Part shown: positions 17,801-24,695 of the stretch, piece by piece
Layout of the letters: every line of letters starts with the position of its first letter
How positions within the stretch are numbered: the stretch's first letter is position 1
NCBI RefSeq assembly: GCF_004138485.1
Contig: NZ_RYEV01000005.1
Coordinates: 916,827 to 980,826, forward strand
Direction of reading: 5' to 3'
Origin: Peristeroidobacter soli
GTDB taxonomy: Bacteria > Pseudomonadota > Gammaproteobacteria > Steroidobacterales > Steroidobacteraceae
DNA length: 64,000 nt
Made by a program: the position numbers and the translations under genes
The notes under the pieces: model-generated
The model's input: the letters and a program-made list of their open reading frames with translations, nothing else
Told to the model about the DNA's origin: nothing
The model's database searches: none

Positions 17801-18042
17801 TGATGGCCATGGGCGGCATGCAGCCGGCCGAGATTCTGCGAGCGGCGACGCGGGATGGCGCACGGATCATCGGTGTCGAACAGGATTTGGGCTCGCTCGA
17901 GAAGGGCAAGCTGGCGGATCTGGTGGTGCTCGGGGCGAACCCCTTGGACAACATCGCCAACGCGAACTCCATCGAATACGTGATGCGCAATGGCGTGCTG
18001 TACGACGGCGATACGCTGTCGGCGCCTGCGGCGGGCAAATGA
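14899..18042 (+). CDS. Exported amidohydrolase with N-terminal TolB-type beta-propeller (locus A)
   Basis: A 1047-aa protein with a signal peptide (ALSALAQAGADG). Residues of about 40-620 form WD40/TolB-like blades, with repeats of the form SPDGQWIAFISDRDGDDNLW, SPDGEWLAYVVWSHDSGQIW and SPDGQRVLAM. Residues of about 630-1040 are an amidohydrolase of the imidazolonepropionase/prolidase-like group: metal motif DVHSHWK at about 704-711, later HGNEHAL, GVGHHGEVQG, and the closing signature SLEKGKLADLVVLGANPLDN. Such propeller-amidohydrolases are thought to act on peptides or amides in the periplasm. It overlaps the receptor stop by 1 nt. The downstream neighbour is a decayed penicillin-acylase-type gene, suggesting this unit once held two amide-cleaving enzymes. 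Substrate unknown. Confidence 0.87.
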   Translation: MRLAKIATICGLLALSALAQAGADGDSLPLQGHTRPLSFTVEEGTWMSVDQTPNGEQVVFDLLGDLYRMPAAGGTAVALTRGIPFDSQPRISPDGQWIAFISDRDGDDNLWLMRRADGTVRQLSRNPQGIAIAPSWTADSRQVLVAEATAHLPAEAKFRLYSLSGEVTDIKDKDGKPVTGSGGVLSRDGKYLYFAQRDPSDETRFGMPIAQIRRLELARGTLEILTNGRGGGTRPVLSADGKLLIYASREEGKTVLRRRDLVSGADALLTGTVQQDRQEYGRVLRGDHLPGYVLTNHDQSLLLSAGGKIRRVRLRDGMSREVGFRAEVSLEVGPQLHKPQRVEQGPVRARIAQSPGFSPDGQRIALSMLTKLYVMPARAGATPKRLTRGDALEYQPVWSPDGEWLAYVVWSHDSGQIWKVRADGRDARQLTTNAAFYTDLAFSPDGQRVLAMRGNARMLANTAESALLRIPLDLIWIPASGGAANVIAASYSSRYPHFANDPQRVYTTDGHALYSIRYDGTDQRTHLRITGRFDARSNSQPTAERIVVSPRADAALALIDKQVWWVKSLPQGEPTLAIDVHGDHPTAVRLTEFGADFFDWTQNGKSVAWAVGSTVYRKPVGGSNAPETFPVKLSLPRATPKGRLVLRGANVIPMAPAAADVVTNADVVIDGNRIVGVGPRGSIGIPSDARVIDVAGKFIVPGFIDVHSHWKFNSREIQDPNNWSLRANLAYGVTTGLDVQTNHAENFVYQDMVETGQTIGPRAFMVGPGVFGINNYKTFETNFQSYEETLAYLRRYKQDYRTGNLKAYLPGNRRQRQWIVLASEQLGLMPTNEGFGDPFLAITHALDGMHGNEHALIDSPLYADVVEVFARMQTSHTPTLNITHYGLAGVEYFLARVDIQNDAKLNRFYPRSRLLELSARRRVWAREDEFTFKTMAAQAAKIQRAGGLVGVGHHGEVQGLGYHWELQMMAMGGMQPAEILRAATRDGARIIGVEQDLGSLEKGKLADLVVLGANPLDNIANANSIEYVMRNGVLYDGDTLSAPAAGK

Positions 18043-18062
18043 AACAAGTCTTCGCCGCGGCC

Positions 18063-18289
18063 GGGCAAGCCGTTGCATGACGTGCAGAAGATCAAGCGCG
18101 ACGGCGGCGACATTCCGGTTCACGGGGGCGAAGGGGCTGCTGAGCTGCTCGCAATCCACCGATCCGGCGTCGCCTCACTATGTCGATCAGACCCTGCTGT
18201 TCGAGAAGAAGCAGTGGCAGACGCTGCCTTTCACGGCGGCGCAGATTCGCGCCGACGCGAAGAACACCGCTCGCATCGCCGAGCAGTGA
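18063..18289 (+). pseudogene. Relic of a penicillin-acylase-family gene
   Basis: Two fragments in different frames resemble the C-terminal part of N-terminal-nucleophile (penicillin/AHL acylase) proteins. Frame one, from about 18073, reads LHDVQKIKRDGGDIPVHGGE, like the beta-subunit region before the C-terminus. Frame two, ending at TGA 18287-18289, reads SQSTDPASPHYVDQTLLF and then KKQWQTLPFTAAQI, the hallmark end of these acylases. The intervening segment of roughly 100 residues and everything upstream, including the catalytic Ser, are missing, so this is an internally deleted, frameshifted remnant. It lies directly after the amidohydrolase of locus A in the same direction and was probably part of that operon. 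Confidence 0.7.
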
Positions 18290-18387
18290 GTGCCGCTGAA
18301 CTGTGACTTTTGGAAAATGAGCTTGTTGCCCGGCGTGCCGACGCTGTAATAAGCGTCGGCTCGACGCTCATTAGAAAAAGGCACCTC

Positions 18388-19521
18388 ATGGCCAATTCCG
18401 TACAGCTCCTGGACCCTCGCACCGGCAAACGCTACCCGCTCCTCGAGCCCCGCTGGCGCTCGGACGATCAGGGGCCGCTGCTGGTCGAAGCCCTGCCGGG
18501 CATCGGCAAGGACGACGTCGATACCGGCACCCAGTCGCTGTGGCGCTATCGCGCCTCGCTGCCGCTCGATCTGCCGAAGCCGATCTCGTTGGGCGAGGGC
18601 TGCACGCCGCTGGTGGAGAAGCCCTGGGGCAAGGAACAGCTGTTGTTCAAGCTCGACTGGATTTCGCCCACCGGCAGCTTCAAGGACAAGGGCGCGACGG
18701 TGATGGTGTCCTTCCTGAACCATCTGGGCATCGAGGCCATTCTCGAGGACAGCTCGGGTAACGGCGGCGCGGCCATCGCGGCCTACGGCGCGGCGGCGGG
18801 CATGAAAGTGCGCATTCTGTGTCCGGAATCGACGCAGCCCGCCAAGGTGGCGCAGATGAAAATCTTTGGCGCCGACGTGCGGCTCATTCCGGGCACGCGT
18901 CAGGATACGGAGAACGCAGCGTTACAGCAGGCTTCGGAAGTCTTCTACGCGAGCCACAACTGGCATCCGTTCTTCCTGCAGGGAACGAAGATGACGGCGT
19001 ACGAGATCTGGGAACAGCTGGGCTTTCGCGCGCCCGATAATGTGATCGTGCCGGTCGGCGCGGGCAGCAACGTGCTCGGCTGTGACTTGGGATTCTGCGA
19101 GCTGCTGGCCGCGGGTCAGATCAAGAAACTGCCACGCATCTTCGGCGTACAGCCCGCCGCGTGCGCGCCCATCAAGGCGAGCTTCGATGCCGGTGTGGAC
19201 GAGCTGGTGCCCACCGAGTTCAGCACGACCATGGCCGAGGGCGCGTCGATTCGCAAACCGGTGCGATTGAAGGAAGTGCTGTCAGCCCTGCGTCGCAGTG
19301 ACGGCGGCATCGTCAGCGTCGGTGAGGACGAGATCCTGAAGTCCCTGCATCGACTCGCGAGCATGGGCCTGTTCGTCGAGCCGACCTCGGCCATCGTCGG
19401 CGCGTCGCTGGATCAGCTGTACGCGAGCGGCAGGATCAAGTCGGGCGAAACCACGGTCGCGTTGCTGTCGGGCTCCGGCCTGAAGGCGAGTGCGTTCGTC
19501 ACCAAGCTATTCGGTGGCTGA
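18388..19521 (+). CDS. Threonine synthase-like PLP-dependent enzyme
   Basis: A 377-aa fold-type II PLP enzyme of the threonine synthase/threonine dehydratase group. The cofactor lysine is Lys99 in TGSFKDKGATVM, the Asn loop is SSGNGGAAIAAYGAAAG, and the phosphate-binding loop is VPVGAGSNVLG. Near the N-terminus it has SLGEGCTPLVE, as in class II threonine synthases. ATG 18388 is preceded by AAAAAGG; an in-frame start at 18310 would add a poorly conserved leader. No hom or thrB gene is adjacent, so it is likely a paralogue with its own substrate and not the housekeeping ThrC. Its last 15 nt overlap the converging LysR gene, a possible regulator. Confidence 0.82.
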   Translation: MANSVQLLDPRTGKRYPLLEPRWRSDDQGPLLVEALPGIGKDDVDTGTQSLWRYRASLPLDLPKPISLGEGCTPLVEKPWGKEQLLFKLDWISPTGSFKDKGATVMVSFLNHLGIEAILEDSSGNGGAAIAAYGAAAGMKVRILCPESTQPAKVAQMKIFGADVRLIPGTRQDTENAALQQASEVFYASHNWHPFFLQGTKMTAYEIWEQLGFRAPDNVIVPVGAGSNVLGCDLGFCELLAAGQIKKLPRIFGVQPAACAPIKASFDAGVDELVPTEFSTTMAEGASIRKPVRLKEVLSALRRSDGGIVSVGEDEILKSLHRLASMGLFVEPTSAIVGASLDQLYASGRIKSGETTVALLSGSGLKASAFVTKLFGG

Positions 19522-20418
19522 TTCGGCCACCGGCTGATTCATCCGGAACGCTTCGAGGATGCGCTCGGCCAGATGCGAGGTGGCGATGGACTGAGTGTCC
19601 GGCGTCCCTCGCATGATGATGTGAATCTTACCGAGCTCCGGAAAGCCGTCCTCGGGGCCCAGGATTCGCAGGCCCTCCGGCACGACGCATTTGGCCATGG
19701 TCGTCACGGCGAAGCCTGCCTTGGCCGCGGCGACCAGCACCGTCCAGCTCTTGCTCTTGACGCTGATTCGAAAGTCGAGCGCTTCACCGCGCTCACGAAC
19801 ACTGTCGCGTAACGCTGCAATGGTCGCGCGATATACCGGAGACTCGTCCGAGAACACCGCGAGCGGCAACGGCCGCTGTCGATGCGTCTCGTGCGTGGGC
19901 GAGCTCGTCCAGACCACTTGCTCGGTTCGCAGCACCACGTCGGTGCGCTTGGGCGCTTGAGTGGCGAGGATGGCGAGATCGAGTTGGCCGTTGTCGAGCT
20001 GCTCGATCAGGATCGGCGTGGTGTTGACGATCACTTCGACGTTTGCGCCCGGCCAGCTCTTGGCGAGCTCGGCGAAGATGTCCGGCAGCAGCAGGGCGGC
20101 GTAGTCATCGGGCAAGCCGAGCACGACGCGTCCACCTGCGTCGCTACCGCGCCAGGTGGTGACGAGCTTGTCGTGCAGCGTGAGGATCTGTCGCGCCTGC
20201 TGCGCCAGTTGCTCGCCCTTGTCGGTGAAAACTGTATCCCGGCCGCGTCGGGCGAACAGCGGATGACCGACCAGTTCCTCCAGCCGCCGCATCTGCATGC
20301 TGACCGCGGGCGGGGAGCGAAACACCAGCTGCGCGGCTCCTTTGAAGCTTCCGGAATCGGCGAATGCGACCAGGGTCCGAAGCAAATCCAGATCGAGATT
20401 GACCTTCATGGCGGGCAT
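19507..20418 (-). CDS. LysR-family transcriptional regulator
   Basis: A 303-aa LysR-type regulator. The N-terminal winged helix is LDLLRTLVAFADSGSFKGAA then FRSPPAVSMQMRRLEELVGH and the family signature LFARRGRDTVFTDKGEQL. The C-terminal effector domain contains VVLGLPDDYAALLLPDIFAE and ANVEVIVNTTPILIEQLDNG, the usual co-inducer-binding half-domains. ATG 20418 is used; ATG 20409, three codons in, is equally possible. It overlaps the end of the threonine-synthase-like gene and is separated by about 400 bp from the divergent siderophore-type receptor, which is its other candidate target. The effector is unknown. Confidence 0.9.
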   Translation of the reverse strand: MPAMKVNLDLDLLRTLVAFADSGSFKGAAQLVFRSPPAVSMQMRRLEELVGHPLFARRGRDTVFTDKGEQLAQQARQILTLHDKLVTTWRGSDAGGRVVLGLPDDYAALLLPDIFAELAKSWPGANVEVIVNTTPILIEQLDNGQLDLAILATQAPKRTDVVLRTEQVVWTSSPTHETHRQRPLPLAVFSDESPVYRATIAALRDSVRERGEALDFRISVKSKSWTVLVAAAKAGFAVTTMAKCVVPEGLRILGPEDGFPELGKIHIIMRGTPDTQSIATSHLAERILEAFRMNQPVAESATE

Positions 20419-20822
20419 CGTGCGACAGCGCTCGCAAGTGAGTCAATCGCGCGCCCGAGGGGCAAAGACGCCTGAAGCCCAGGGAGTACGGTGTCAAACA
20501 AAAAAACATCAATAAGTCCCTGACCCCGGATCGATCGCTAGGGGTTCTGACTAACGGGCGTTCATCCAGCGGTGCGCATGGGGGAGCGATAGCGAGGGCT
20601 TTGGCGGCATTTTTCCCGAGATATCTGCTCCAGCAAGCCGGGGCGGCGCGCTCGACCGGCGCCGCATCGAGCATAGTCGTGCGCGCATGGCCTGTATCGC
20701 GCTCCCTCCCTAACTGTCAAAAGCGCGATCTGCGCGGCAAAGTCCGATACCCCATCGCTCGTAATTTCCGGTCACACCCGCCCGCTGGCCTGGGCGGTTT
20801 TGACAGTTACGGGGAGAGATCG
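20419..20822. other. Long intergenic region between LysR gene and siderophore-type receptor
   Basis: 404 bp with no credible gene. It should hold the divergent promoters of both genes. The only structure I see is the 16-bp inverted repeat listed separately and the receptor's ribosome site GGGGAGAG at 20811-20818. No Fur-like box was obvious by eye. Confidence 0.6.
20711..20809. repeat. 16-bp inverted repeat in the leader of the siderophore-type receptor
   Basis: TAACTGTCAAAAGCGC (20711-20726) and GCGGTTTTGACAGTTA (20794-20809) are inverse copies with 15 of 16 matches; the 12-bp core is perfect. They are 67 bp apart, and the right copy ends 1 nt before the ribosome site. Either paired operator half-sites or a long RNA stem next to the ribosome site could explain it. 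Confidence 0.65.
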
Positions 20823-22949
20823 ATGCAACCAATTCGAAACGTCTCGATCGCGCGTGCAGTGTCGCTCGCGCTGTTGTTGGCGGGCGGCGCTCAGATGAAC
20901 GAGGCGCTGGCACAGAGTACTTCGCAAGCTGCGTCGAGCAGCGAGCAGGATCGGGAGCTGCTGGAAACCATCACCGTCGAGGCCGAGCGCGCCCGCAGCG
21001 TGTACACCGGCATTTCGACCACCGGCACCAAGTCCACGACGCCGCTGAACGAAACGCCGCAAGCCATCACCGTGATCACTTCCGACTGGATGGAGATGCA
21101 GAACATCCAGAACGTCGAAGATGCCCTGCGCTATGCGGCGGGCGTGAAGACCTCGCCTTACGGCAACGATCCTCGCAACGATACGTTCTTCATTCGCGGT
21201 TTCAACCAGACGACCTCCGGCCTGTATCGCGACGGCCTCACGACGCCGAACGGCCAATACGGCAACTGGCGCAGCGAGCCGTTCGCGCTCGAGCGCGTCG
21301 AAGTCCTGCGCGGGCCCAGCTCGATGCTGTACGGCGCGAACAGCCCCGGCGGCCTGGTGAATCAGATGTCCAAGCGGCCCACCGCGAAGCCGGTGGCGAA
21401 TTTTCAGGTCGAGTACGGCAGCTTCGAGAGCAAGCAGGCCGGCTTCGATCTGGGCGGAGCGGTCAATGCCGATGAGACCGTGCTGGTGCGCGGGATAGGC
21501 GTGCTGCGCGATGCTGAAACGCAGGTCGATTTCGTCGACAACAAGCGTAAATACCTGATGCCGGCGGTGACCTTCCGTCCGAGCGACAAGCTGATCTGGA
21601 CGCTGCTCGGCGAATACCAGGTCGACGAGCTCGGCAAGGCCAATGCCTATCCCACGCGGGGCATTCTGCTGCCGAACGTCAACGGCCGGGTGCCGACCAA
21701 TCGTTTCGTCGGCGAGCCGAGCTTCGACAATTTCGATCGCGATCAGGTGGCGGGGACGTCGCTGCTGACCTGGCACCTGTCCGACGCGCTGACGCTGCGT
21801 CAGAACACGCGCTTCGCCAACATGAAGCTCGACTATCAGACGGTGAACCCGGCGGGGCTGCAAGCGAACCAGCGCTTCTTCAATCGCCAGGCGGTGGTCT
21901 CGAAGGAGGACACCGACATCCTGACCACCGACACCACGCTGGAAGCCAAATGGTCGCACGGCATCTTCGATCACACGCTGGTGACCGGCATCGATTATCA
22001 GAAGAAAGATCTGGATTACCGTATCGGCATGGGCACGGCGCCGGCACTGGATCTGTTCACGCCGAGCTATGGCGTGTCGATCACGCGGCCCGCTTACACC
22101 ACCTTCGTCGATCAGAGCGTCGATCAGCTGGGCTTCTATGCGCAGGAGCATCTGAAGATCGCCGATCATTTCGTGGTGTTGCTGGGCGGGCGTTACGATC
22201 AGGTCGAGCGCGAGACCAATACGGCCAAGGACGATCAGAGCGAGTTCACCTATCGCGTCGGTCTGGTCTATCTCACCGACAACGGCTTCTCGCCGTATGT
22301 GAGCTACGCCACCAGCTTCACGCCGCTGTTCGGCACCAACCTGCGTGGCGAGAGCTACGATCCGGAATCCGGTGAACAGGTCGAAGTCGGCCTGAAGTAT
22401 CAGCCGGTGGGCAAGGCGGTGTCGTTCACGCTCGCGGCCTTCGACCTGCGTCGTCAGAACATCCAGACCGCCGATCCGAACGATCCGCAGAACACGGTCC
22501 AGAGCGGCGAGATCGCCTCCAAGGGCGTGGAATTCGAGACCTCCTACAGCATCGGCAATATCGATCTGGTGGCCTCGGCGGCCTACAACGACGTCGAGAT
22601 CACCAAGAGCAACAACGGCGATCGCGGCCTCACCCCCTTCGGCGTGCCGGATTGGTATGGCTCGGTCTGGGCGCACTATGAGTTCGAGAACGGGCCGATG
22701 CAGGGCCTGGGCTTCGGCGGCGGTGTGCGTTACGTCGGTGAGAGCCTGGACAGCACCAACACGGTCGAATCCGATGCCAGCACGCTGCTGGACGTGATGG
22801 CGTCGTACACGTTCGGCAAGTGGCGCGTGGCGTTGAATGGCACCAACGTGCTCGATAAGACGTACGTATCGGCGGTGTTCAATGCCAACAGCTACGCGTA
22901 CTACGGCAACCGCCGCGCGTGGACGCTCGGCTTGAACTACAGCTACTGA
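20823..22949 (+). CDS. TonB-dependent siderophore receptor (FhuA/FcuA type)
   Basis: A 708-aa outer-membrane receptor of the ferric-hydroxamate/siderophore family. It has a signal peptide ending AQST, a TonB-box-like segment (ETITVEAERA) and a plug with TPLNETPQAITVITSDWMEM, DTFFIRGF and LYRDGL, then FALERVEVLRGPSSMLYGAN and GGLVNQMSKRP, all typical of this family. The barrel ends NRRAWTLGLNYSY. There is no STN domain, unlike the other three receptors here, so it should not signal through FecR. Start ATG 20823 has GGGGAGAG before it. It converges on the FecR gene of locus B, 12 bp away. The likely substrate is a ferric siderophore. Confidence 0.93.
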   Translation: MQPIRNVSIARAVSLALLLAGGAQMNEALAQSTSQAASSSEQDRELLETITVEAERARSVYTGISTTGTKSTTPLNETPQAITVITSDWMEMQNIQNVEDALRYAAGVKTSPYGNDPRNDTFFIRGFNQTTSGLYRDGLTTPNGQYGNWRSEPFALERVEVLRGPSSMLYGANSPGGLVNQMSKRPTAKPVANFQVEYGSFESKQAGFDLGGAVNADETVLVRGIGVLRDAETQVDFVDNKRKYLMPAVTFRPSDKLIWTLLGEYQVDELGKANAYPTRGILLPNVNGRVPTNRFVGEPSFDNFDRDQVAGTSLLTWHLSDALTLRQNTRFANMKLDYQTVNPAGLQANQRFFNRQAVVSKEDTDILTTDTTLEAKWSHGIFDHTLVTGIDYQKKDLDYRIGMGTAPALDLFTPSYGVSITRPAYTTFVDQSVDQLGFYAQEHLKIADHFVVLLGGRYDQVERETNTAKDDQSEFTYRVGLVYLTDNGFSPYVSYATSFTPLFGTNLRGESYDPESGEQVEVGLKYQPVGKAVSFTLAAFDLRRQNIQTADPNDPQNTVQSGEIASKGVEFETSYSIGNIDLVASAAYNDVEITKSNNGDRGLTPFGVPDWYGSVWAHYEFENGPMQGLGFGGGVRYVGESLDSTNTVESDASTLLDVMASYTFGKWRVALNGTNVLDKTYVSAVFNANSYAYYGNRRAWTLGLNYSY

Positions 22950-22961
22950 AGTCGACTCGGG

Positions 22962-23993
22962 TCAGCGCGGACGGATCACGATCTCGTGCTCCGTCCGCTG
23001 GATCGACAGATCCGGCTCGCGCCTCAGCAGATCGGCGAGCGAGGCGGGATCGTCCGCGTCGAACGCCCCTGAGAAAATGAACGAGCCCGGTGGCAGATGT
23101 TCCACTCGCAGTCGCAAGGTTCGGTTGTAGCGATTGAACTCCGCCGCGATGTCCTCGAGCGGGGTTCGTTTGAAGATGAGCTTGCGCCGCTGCCACGCGA
23201 TGGCGTCATCGATGTCGGCGGATTCGTCGCGCTCGATGCTGCCGGTCTTGGCAACTTCCGCAGCCTGTCCTGCAATCAATGGTGGCGCGGTCGCGGGCAC
23301 GGCGGCGTTGGAGCCAGTCGCGGCGGTTGGCTGGATGCTCACTTTGCCTTCCACCACGGACACGGTCGCGGTGCCATCCGCTTTCACATAAACGTTGAAC
23401 TGCGTGCCGACCGCCTGCACGAGCGCCTTGGGCGTGTGCACGCGGAACGGTCGCGACTGATCGGCCGCCACTTTGAACAACACTTCGCCTTGCGACAGCT
23501 CGATGTCGCGCGTGTGCCGGCTCAAGCGCACTTCGACCCGGGACTGCGCGTTGAGATTCAGGACCGAGCCGTCCGCGAGCGGCACGACGCGCTGTTCGCC
23601 GATTCCGGTTTCGATCCGCTGATCGGGGCGCAGTCCGAACCAGAAGGCAGCGACCGTCGCCACCAGACAAGCGGCTGCGGCCCATGGCCAGCGCCGACGC
23701 GAGCCCGGAGCGTCCGGCGCCGATGCCATTGCGGCGAGCGAGCCCGGCAGGGGCAGGGTGTGCGGCGAGGCCTGCTTCAGCAGGGTGTCCAGATCGAATG
23801 TGTTGCCGGCAAAGATGGCGCGCATCGCCGCAGCTTCGCTCGCGATTGCCAGGAAAGCTTCCAGGTGACGGGGCGATTCGCTCAGCCAGCGTATGAAGTC
23901 GGCGTGCTGCCGTTCGTTGCCGAGCCGCAGCGTCTCGTACCATTCGGCGGCCTGGTGAGCGACCAGGCGGTCGATTTGTCGTTGCAATGTCAT
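22962..23993 (-). CDS. FecR-family anti-sigma regulator (locus B)
   Basis: A 343-aa FecR protein: an N-terminal DUF4880-like part (AAEWYETLRLGNERQHADFI, FIRWLSESPRHLEAFLAI), a transmembrane helix at about 104-121 (WAAAACLVATVAAFWFG), then the periplasmic FecR domain with GEQRVVPLADGSVLNLNAQS and VGTQFNVYVKADGTATVSVV. The C-terminal part has IFKRTPLEDIAAEFNRYN, matching the DUF4974-type end. Its start overlaps the sigma gene's stop by 4 nt. It should transmit occupancy of the divergent STN-bearing receptor (24696-27776) to the sigma factor. The other adjacent receptor lacks STN and is not a likely partner. Confidence 0.9.
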   Translation of the reverse strand: MTLQRQIDRLVAHQAAEWYETLRLGNERQHADFIRWLSESPRHLEAFLAIASEAAAMRAIFAGNTFDLDTLLKQASPHTLPLPGSLAAMASAPDAPGSRRRWPWAAAACLVATVAAFWFGLRPDQRIETGIGEQRVVPLADGSVLNLNAQSRVEVRLSRHTRDIELSQGEVLFKVAADQSRPFRVHTPKALVQAVGTQFNVYVKADGTATVSVVEGKVSIQPTAATGSNAAVPATAPPLIAGQAAEVAKTGSIERDESADIDDAIAWQRRKLIFKRTPLEDIAAEFNRYNRTLRLRVEHLPPGSFIFSGAFDADDPASLADLLRREPDLSIQRTEHEIVIRPR

Positions 23994-24556
23994 CGCTGCG
24001 AGTCCTTGCGGTCGCGTCCGGGGCGCTGGCCGTCGAGCGCCAGTTTCAACGCCGCTCGTCCATGCATGACGTAGGTGGCGATGGTGCTGGGAGTGAAGCC
24101 GCTGGCCTTGGCCGCCTCCTTGTAGGACATGCCCTGACCCTCGACCAGCAGCAGCGCGGTCAGGTACTGGGCCGGCAGGCGGTTGAGTGCCGCAAGCACG
24201 TCTTCCTGCACGGCAAGCTGTTCGGCATCCTGATCGGAGGAGTGCCCTTCGCGCGCTGCGCCGTCGCCGGTCAGGGCGGAGTCGAAGGTGACTGGATTGC
24301 GGCGCGCGTCGTTGAGCGAGTCGCCGACCACGTGAAAGGCGATCCGGAACAGATAGGCGAGCGGATTGCGAACCGTCTCGCTCTGGTCCTTACGGCGCAG
24401 GAACAGCTCGAAGATTTCCTGGGTCAGATCGGCCACGTCCTCCCGGCTGCGCACGCGCTTGGTCAGGTAGCGGTGCAGAGTCTGCGCATAGCGGCTGAGC
24501 GCCGCTGCGGACAGCGGTGCGGTGGTCGCATTGGCCTGGAATCGAGGTGCCTTCAT
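23990..24556 (-). CDS. ECF RNA polymerase sigma factor, FecI-like (locus B)
   Basis: A 188-aa ECF sigma factor with region 2 LHRYLTKRVRSREDVADLTQ and EIFELFLRR, and region 4 LNRLPAQYLTALLLVEGQGM then SYKEAAKASGFTPSTIATYV. It is paired with FecR (4-nt overlap) and divergent from the STN-type receptor, with about 140 bp between start codons. That gap contains an 18-bp inverted repeat. It should switch on the receptor and the three downstream hydrolase genes. Confidence 0.92.
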   Translation of the reverse strand: MKAPRFQANATTAPLSAAALSRYAQTLHRYLTKRVRSREDVADLTQEIFELFLRRKDQSETVRNPLAYLFRIAFHVVGDSLNDARRNPVTFDSALTGDGAAREGHSSDQDAEQLAVQEDVLAALNRLPAQYLTALLLVEGQGMSYKEAAKASGFTPSTIATYVMHGRAALKLALDGQRPGRDRKDSQR

Positions 24557-24610
24557 CGATACGGTGCAAAACCTGAAACGAGGGGCTGGCGTTATTAAAG
24601 AGGCCGGTCG

Positions 24611-24656
24611 GGGTCATTTCATAGATGGGAAATTCACGCCCTCCATGAAATGACCC
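24611..24656. repeat. 18-bp inverted repeat in the divergent sigma/receptor promoter region (locus B)
   Basis: The arms 24611-24628 and 24639-24656 pair at 16 of 18 positions; the outer 12 (GGGTCATTTCAT with ATGAAATGACCC) are perfect. The loop is 10 nt. It lies 24 nt before the receptor's ribosome site. No T-run follows on either strand, so it is not a simple terminator. It could be an operator for a dimeric regulator or a leader hairpin. Confidence 0.7.
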
Positions 24657-24680
24657 GTCGGGCGCTCTTCAACGGATATG

Positions 24681-24687
24681 GGGAGGC
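24681..24687 (+). promoter_or_regulatory. Ribosome site that fixes the locus B receptor start at GTG 24696
   Basis: GGGGAGG lies 8 nt before GTG 24696. It sits inside the longer frame that begins at ATG 24678, so the upstream ATG has no ribosome site of its own and GTG is the better start. Confidence 0.65.
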
Positions 24688-24695
24688 AACATCTG

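Noticed and set aside
20419-20822. A cobalamin, TPP or other riboswitch in the leader of the siderophore-type receptor
   Set aside because: I looked for the conserved core blocks of these riboswitches and found none; the inverted repeat alone does not support one.
24678-24695. ATG 24678 as the start of the locus B receptor
   Set aside because: The ribosome site GGGGAGG falls after this ATG and at the proper distance before GTG 24696.
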